Origin: Sphagnum compactum
Lineage: Eukaryota > Bryophyta > Sphagnopsida > Sphagnales
Length of the DNA: 64,000 nucleotides
Direction: 5' to 3'
Assembly (NCBI GenBank): GCA_965153455.1
Contig: OZ234503.1
Coordinates: 8,896,157-8,960,156, forward strand
Shown: piece after piece, positions 61,263 through 64,000 of the stretch
How positions within the stretch are numbered: the stretch's first letter is position 1
Layout: every line of letters begins with the position of its first letter
Made by a program: the position numbers and the translations under genes
Notes under the pieces: model-generated
The model's input: only the letters and a program-made list of their open reading frames with translations
Told to the model about the DNA's origin: nothing
Databases searched by the model: none

Positions 61263-64000
61263 CTAAACGGTCTCTGGTTGGAAAGGTCTTAGATTTTCCA
61301 ACAGCTCATGTGGCCCACCATTAGCAAGGTGGTCAATGGCAGCAGAGGATGAGCCTGCACTCCTAGAGCTTCTCTCTTGCCTCCTACTCAATCCCCAAAT
61401 CCGGATAGTGTGGTCATCACTTGCTGAGGCGAACATGTGGGGATTTAATGGATTCCAGCTTACACTATTCACTGTGCCTGAGTGGCCTGGCAACACCTCC
61501 AGCAGGTCACCATTTCCCCTGTGCCATATGTAAACCTGCATTTCATCCAGAAGGTATTAGGACATCTTAGTTATGAAAGCCGACTAACTGCAGCAAAATC
61601 TGCATCACCACTGCTTGCTAACTTGGTGGGTCTCCAACATGCAGACTGATCGACTGGTCTGGTACAAGCACATGGAGTTGTAGCTGAGAGGCTTAGAGAA
61701 CATATATGGAGTTGTAGCTGAGAGGCTTAGAGAAGTAGATTTGGATAAAGGGTAGAGAAACCTGTGAATCTTCACTGCCACTAGCAATGAAAGCCTGATC
61801 AGATCCTCCAAAGCAGGATCGAATCACATATCGCTGTTGCCTATGGCCTCTGTACTTCAAAGGTGATTTTAATTTGCCAGCAATGTCCCACAAGTGAATT
61901 TCTTGGTTCACCAGATTGACCAGCAGGTATTTCCCATCCTTACTCAATGACAGTGATGTTATAGCCTTCTCCTCATCTATAATCCGTTCTGATTTTACCT
62001 CCAAGTTATATATTCGGATCCCTTTCTGTGCAGAGGTGCTCACCTGCAAAGTGATGTACCCCAGGCAACACTAGGTTCAGACAGACCAGAGAGGAAGTGT
62101 GACATTGGATTCCAGATCCATGCACAATCTGCAGAATACCAAACTCAACAACCAGATTACTTCTTAGATCATAAAGAGGTAGCATAGGACTTGTGCAAGA
62201 GGCAATTTAGCATAAAAACAGGTACAATATCTGCCACTCTCATGAATCCAAAGCCCAGATAGCACAACCCTGTCACTTGCAAACTTCAAACGCGTACCAT
62301 GTGGCTCCCATCTACAGTAATGGCCAAATCATTGATATGGGGCAAGCAGGCAGCCTTCCATGACTGTAACTCCCGGCCCTGGAAACCATTGAATCCGTGA
62401 GACTCTCACCCATGGACAACACATGGATCAGGAAACACAACAAATCAGATCAACTTCAATGATATCCAAGCATATGGAAAATGGAAGAAACCGATAAAGA
62501 TTGGGATGCCTGATGCTCATGACCATGAAAGCTAAATCATGGTCCTGGCTCTCAAGGAAGCAGTGGGACTAGGTGGGATAGACTGTTAAAAACAAGTGCT
62601 ATGCAACTTGCTGGGGGCTACCATTTCTGGGAAGCAAGGCTCATACCTCAAGGTCCCACATGTAAATACACTTATCCCCTCCACCTGAAACCAAATGACG
62701 GCCATCAGGGAACCACGCACAGGATGTGAAGCAGCTACTAGGCTTATCAAACGTGTGTTTACACTCGCCTGTGCGGATGTCCCAGAGCTTGACAACTTCT
62801 TGATTGCCAGATGTGAGTAGCATGGTACTGTCAGGACTCCAAGAAACAAAAGATACTGGCTTCCGGTGACCAGTCAAAGTATGCTTCAGGATGACCGACT
62901 CGTCATCATTAACCTGCATTCCAACTCAATGTGAGATGGGATCTGGTGGCTCACAACTGATGATGTGCAGTTCTCTGTAAGAAGCACAGTTGTAGGTCTG
63001 CCCCCTGCCACAATAATAGATACTTGTACAGGCAAAGTGCAAGGATTCCCATTGACTGTTTGACCCACATTCCTCCAATCTGGTCCCTCCCAGAGAACCA
63101 AGGATCCTTTGTGCCAATGCACTCCTTGAAGAATCAGACAAGGTGACGGAAAATAACAGTGCATTGATTTCTAACAGTGCCACAGGCTTCATGGTGTCAC
63201 AGGAGAAGTTTGCCTCTGAAGGCAACCTTACAAGGAAATGAGTGCACATAGGCGACATTTAATTGAAGTACTGGTCTTAAGAGAATCTCACAGTTGCATC
63301 AATAGTCAATACCATTTAACTGTGTTCAGAAGATGAGCCATGCAAAAGGAAACAATAGAAATACATCTCACAATCCACACTGTGCTAGTGGTACAGATGG
63401 GAAAAAAGCTTATCAGTAGGACTGGAACATCAAAGGAGGTAGCATAAAGTCCACTAACCTCCCAAACAATGGCTGTACAGTCTTTAGATGTAGATGCCAG
63501 ATAGTGACCATCATGTGAAAACTGCAGAAACCACACTTCATCTTCATGTGCTTCTAGCACCTGCACAACCATACACCCAGCACCCGACAAATCCAGCAAT
63601 GCTGGGCCTTACATTCACTTTCATGGACAGTCATTTCAAAACCATGAGCCTCCTCAAGCAGGACCTCGGAGTTTAGGCACTCAGTCCACAAGGAATAGTG
63701 AACTAAGTACTGTTAACACATCAGGACACAGCATGTGTGACATCGGTCTATTCTATTATCCACAAACCATGGAAAAATACAGAGATCAAGATATATATAT
63801 GCTCTAAGGCTGGGTGAGAGCAAGTCAAATGTAACATTATCTTGTAGGTGACTGTATTAGGAATTGCCAATTTCATGATCCAGTAAAAACAGAGACAAGA
63901 GAAAAGAATATTTCAACATAGGCCCGATGCTATCCAGTTGATGGACTATTTACCTGGTCAACAATATCATCAAACACAGGTTCCGACATTAAAGAAGATT
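61263..64000 (-). CDS. WDR26: WDR26/GID7-like WD40 repeat protein, 5' end outside the window
   Basis: Coding exons on the minus strand, in transcript order: 64000-63954 (partial), 63560-63459, 62913-62647, 62378-62298, 62043-61762 and 61535-61263 (TAG at 61263-61265). All joins are GT-AG and phase 0. Together they encode a seven-bladed WD40 propeller: [30 protein letters not shown]...[15 protein letters not shown]...[23 protein letters not shown]...HLWDI; IRSCFGG...[28 protein letters not shown]...IRIWGL. The order and the signature RSCFGG...[13 protein letters not shown] are those of WDR26 (yeast Gid7), a scaffold subunit of the GID/CTLH ubiquitin ligase. The N-terminal LisH-CTLH part expected for the family would lie beyond 64000. 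No lesions seen. Confidence 0.93.
61672..61734. repeat. Tandem duplication inside the last WDR26-like intron
   Basis: A 29-base block (ATGGAGTTGTAGC...TTAGAGAA) occurs at 61672-61700 and again at 61706-61734, period 34, close to the 5' splice site at 61761. Confidence 0.85.

Overview
The window is nuclear DNA of a land plant. It carries GT-AG spliced genes with plant-type proteins (ATP-dependent PEP carboxykinase, a WDR26/GID7-like WD40 protein), U2 and U6 snRNA genes with plant-type upstream elements, and decayed copia- and gypsy-type retrotransposons in AT-rich gene-poor DNA. I cannot place it to a clade. The short introns and GC-rich leader of the PEPCK gene would fit a non-flowering plant, but that is a guess.

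Layout. 1-5745: AT-rich intergenic DNA with microsatellites and two related stem-loops. 5746-8481: a pogo/Tigger-like DNA transposon with matching terminal inverted repeats, flanking TA dinucleotides and a long transposase frame broken by one TAG. 8482-11200: intergenic. 11200-13038: a gene whose main or only coding exon encodes an FAD/NAD(P)-binding oxidoreductase of about 350 residues. 13039-30700: about 17 kb with no gene I can support; it holds several short tandem duplications, stem-loops and two weak tRNA-like traces. 30720-37076: a complete PEP carboxykinase gene with a leader intron and 12 coding exons (676 residues). 38068-46740: a segmentally duplicated tract with two U2 snRNA genes (both minus strand) and broken coding fragments, one resembling the C-terminal DUF89 end of plant pantothenate kinase 2. 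47398-47565: a U6 snRNA gene. 48500-49420: decayed copia reverse transcriptase/RNase H, minus strand. 51666-53402: an element with long inverted arms of about 430 bp. 57250-59271: decayed gypsy-like gag with a CCHC zinc knuckle, minus strand. 59697-60310: decayed copia reverse transcriptase, plus strand. 61263-64000: the 3' part of a WDR26-like gene, minus strand, running off the end of the window.

Working together. PEPCK converts oxaloacetate to PEP for gluconeogenesis. U2 and U6 pair with each other in the spliceosome, so their proximity is notable, although they are separate transcription units (U2 probably Pol II, U6 probably Pol III). The WDR26-like protein would be a scaffold subunit of a GID/CTLH ubiquitin ligase. 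In yeast that ligase degrades gluconeogenic enzymes including PEPCK; I see no evidence that the two genes here are linked in that way.
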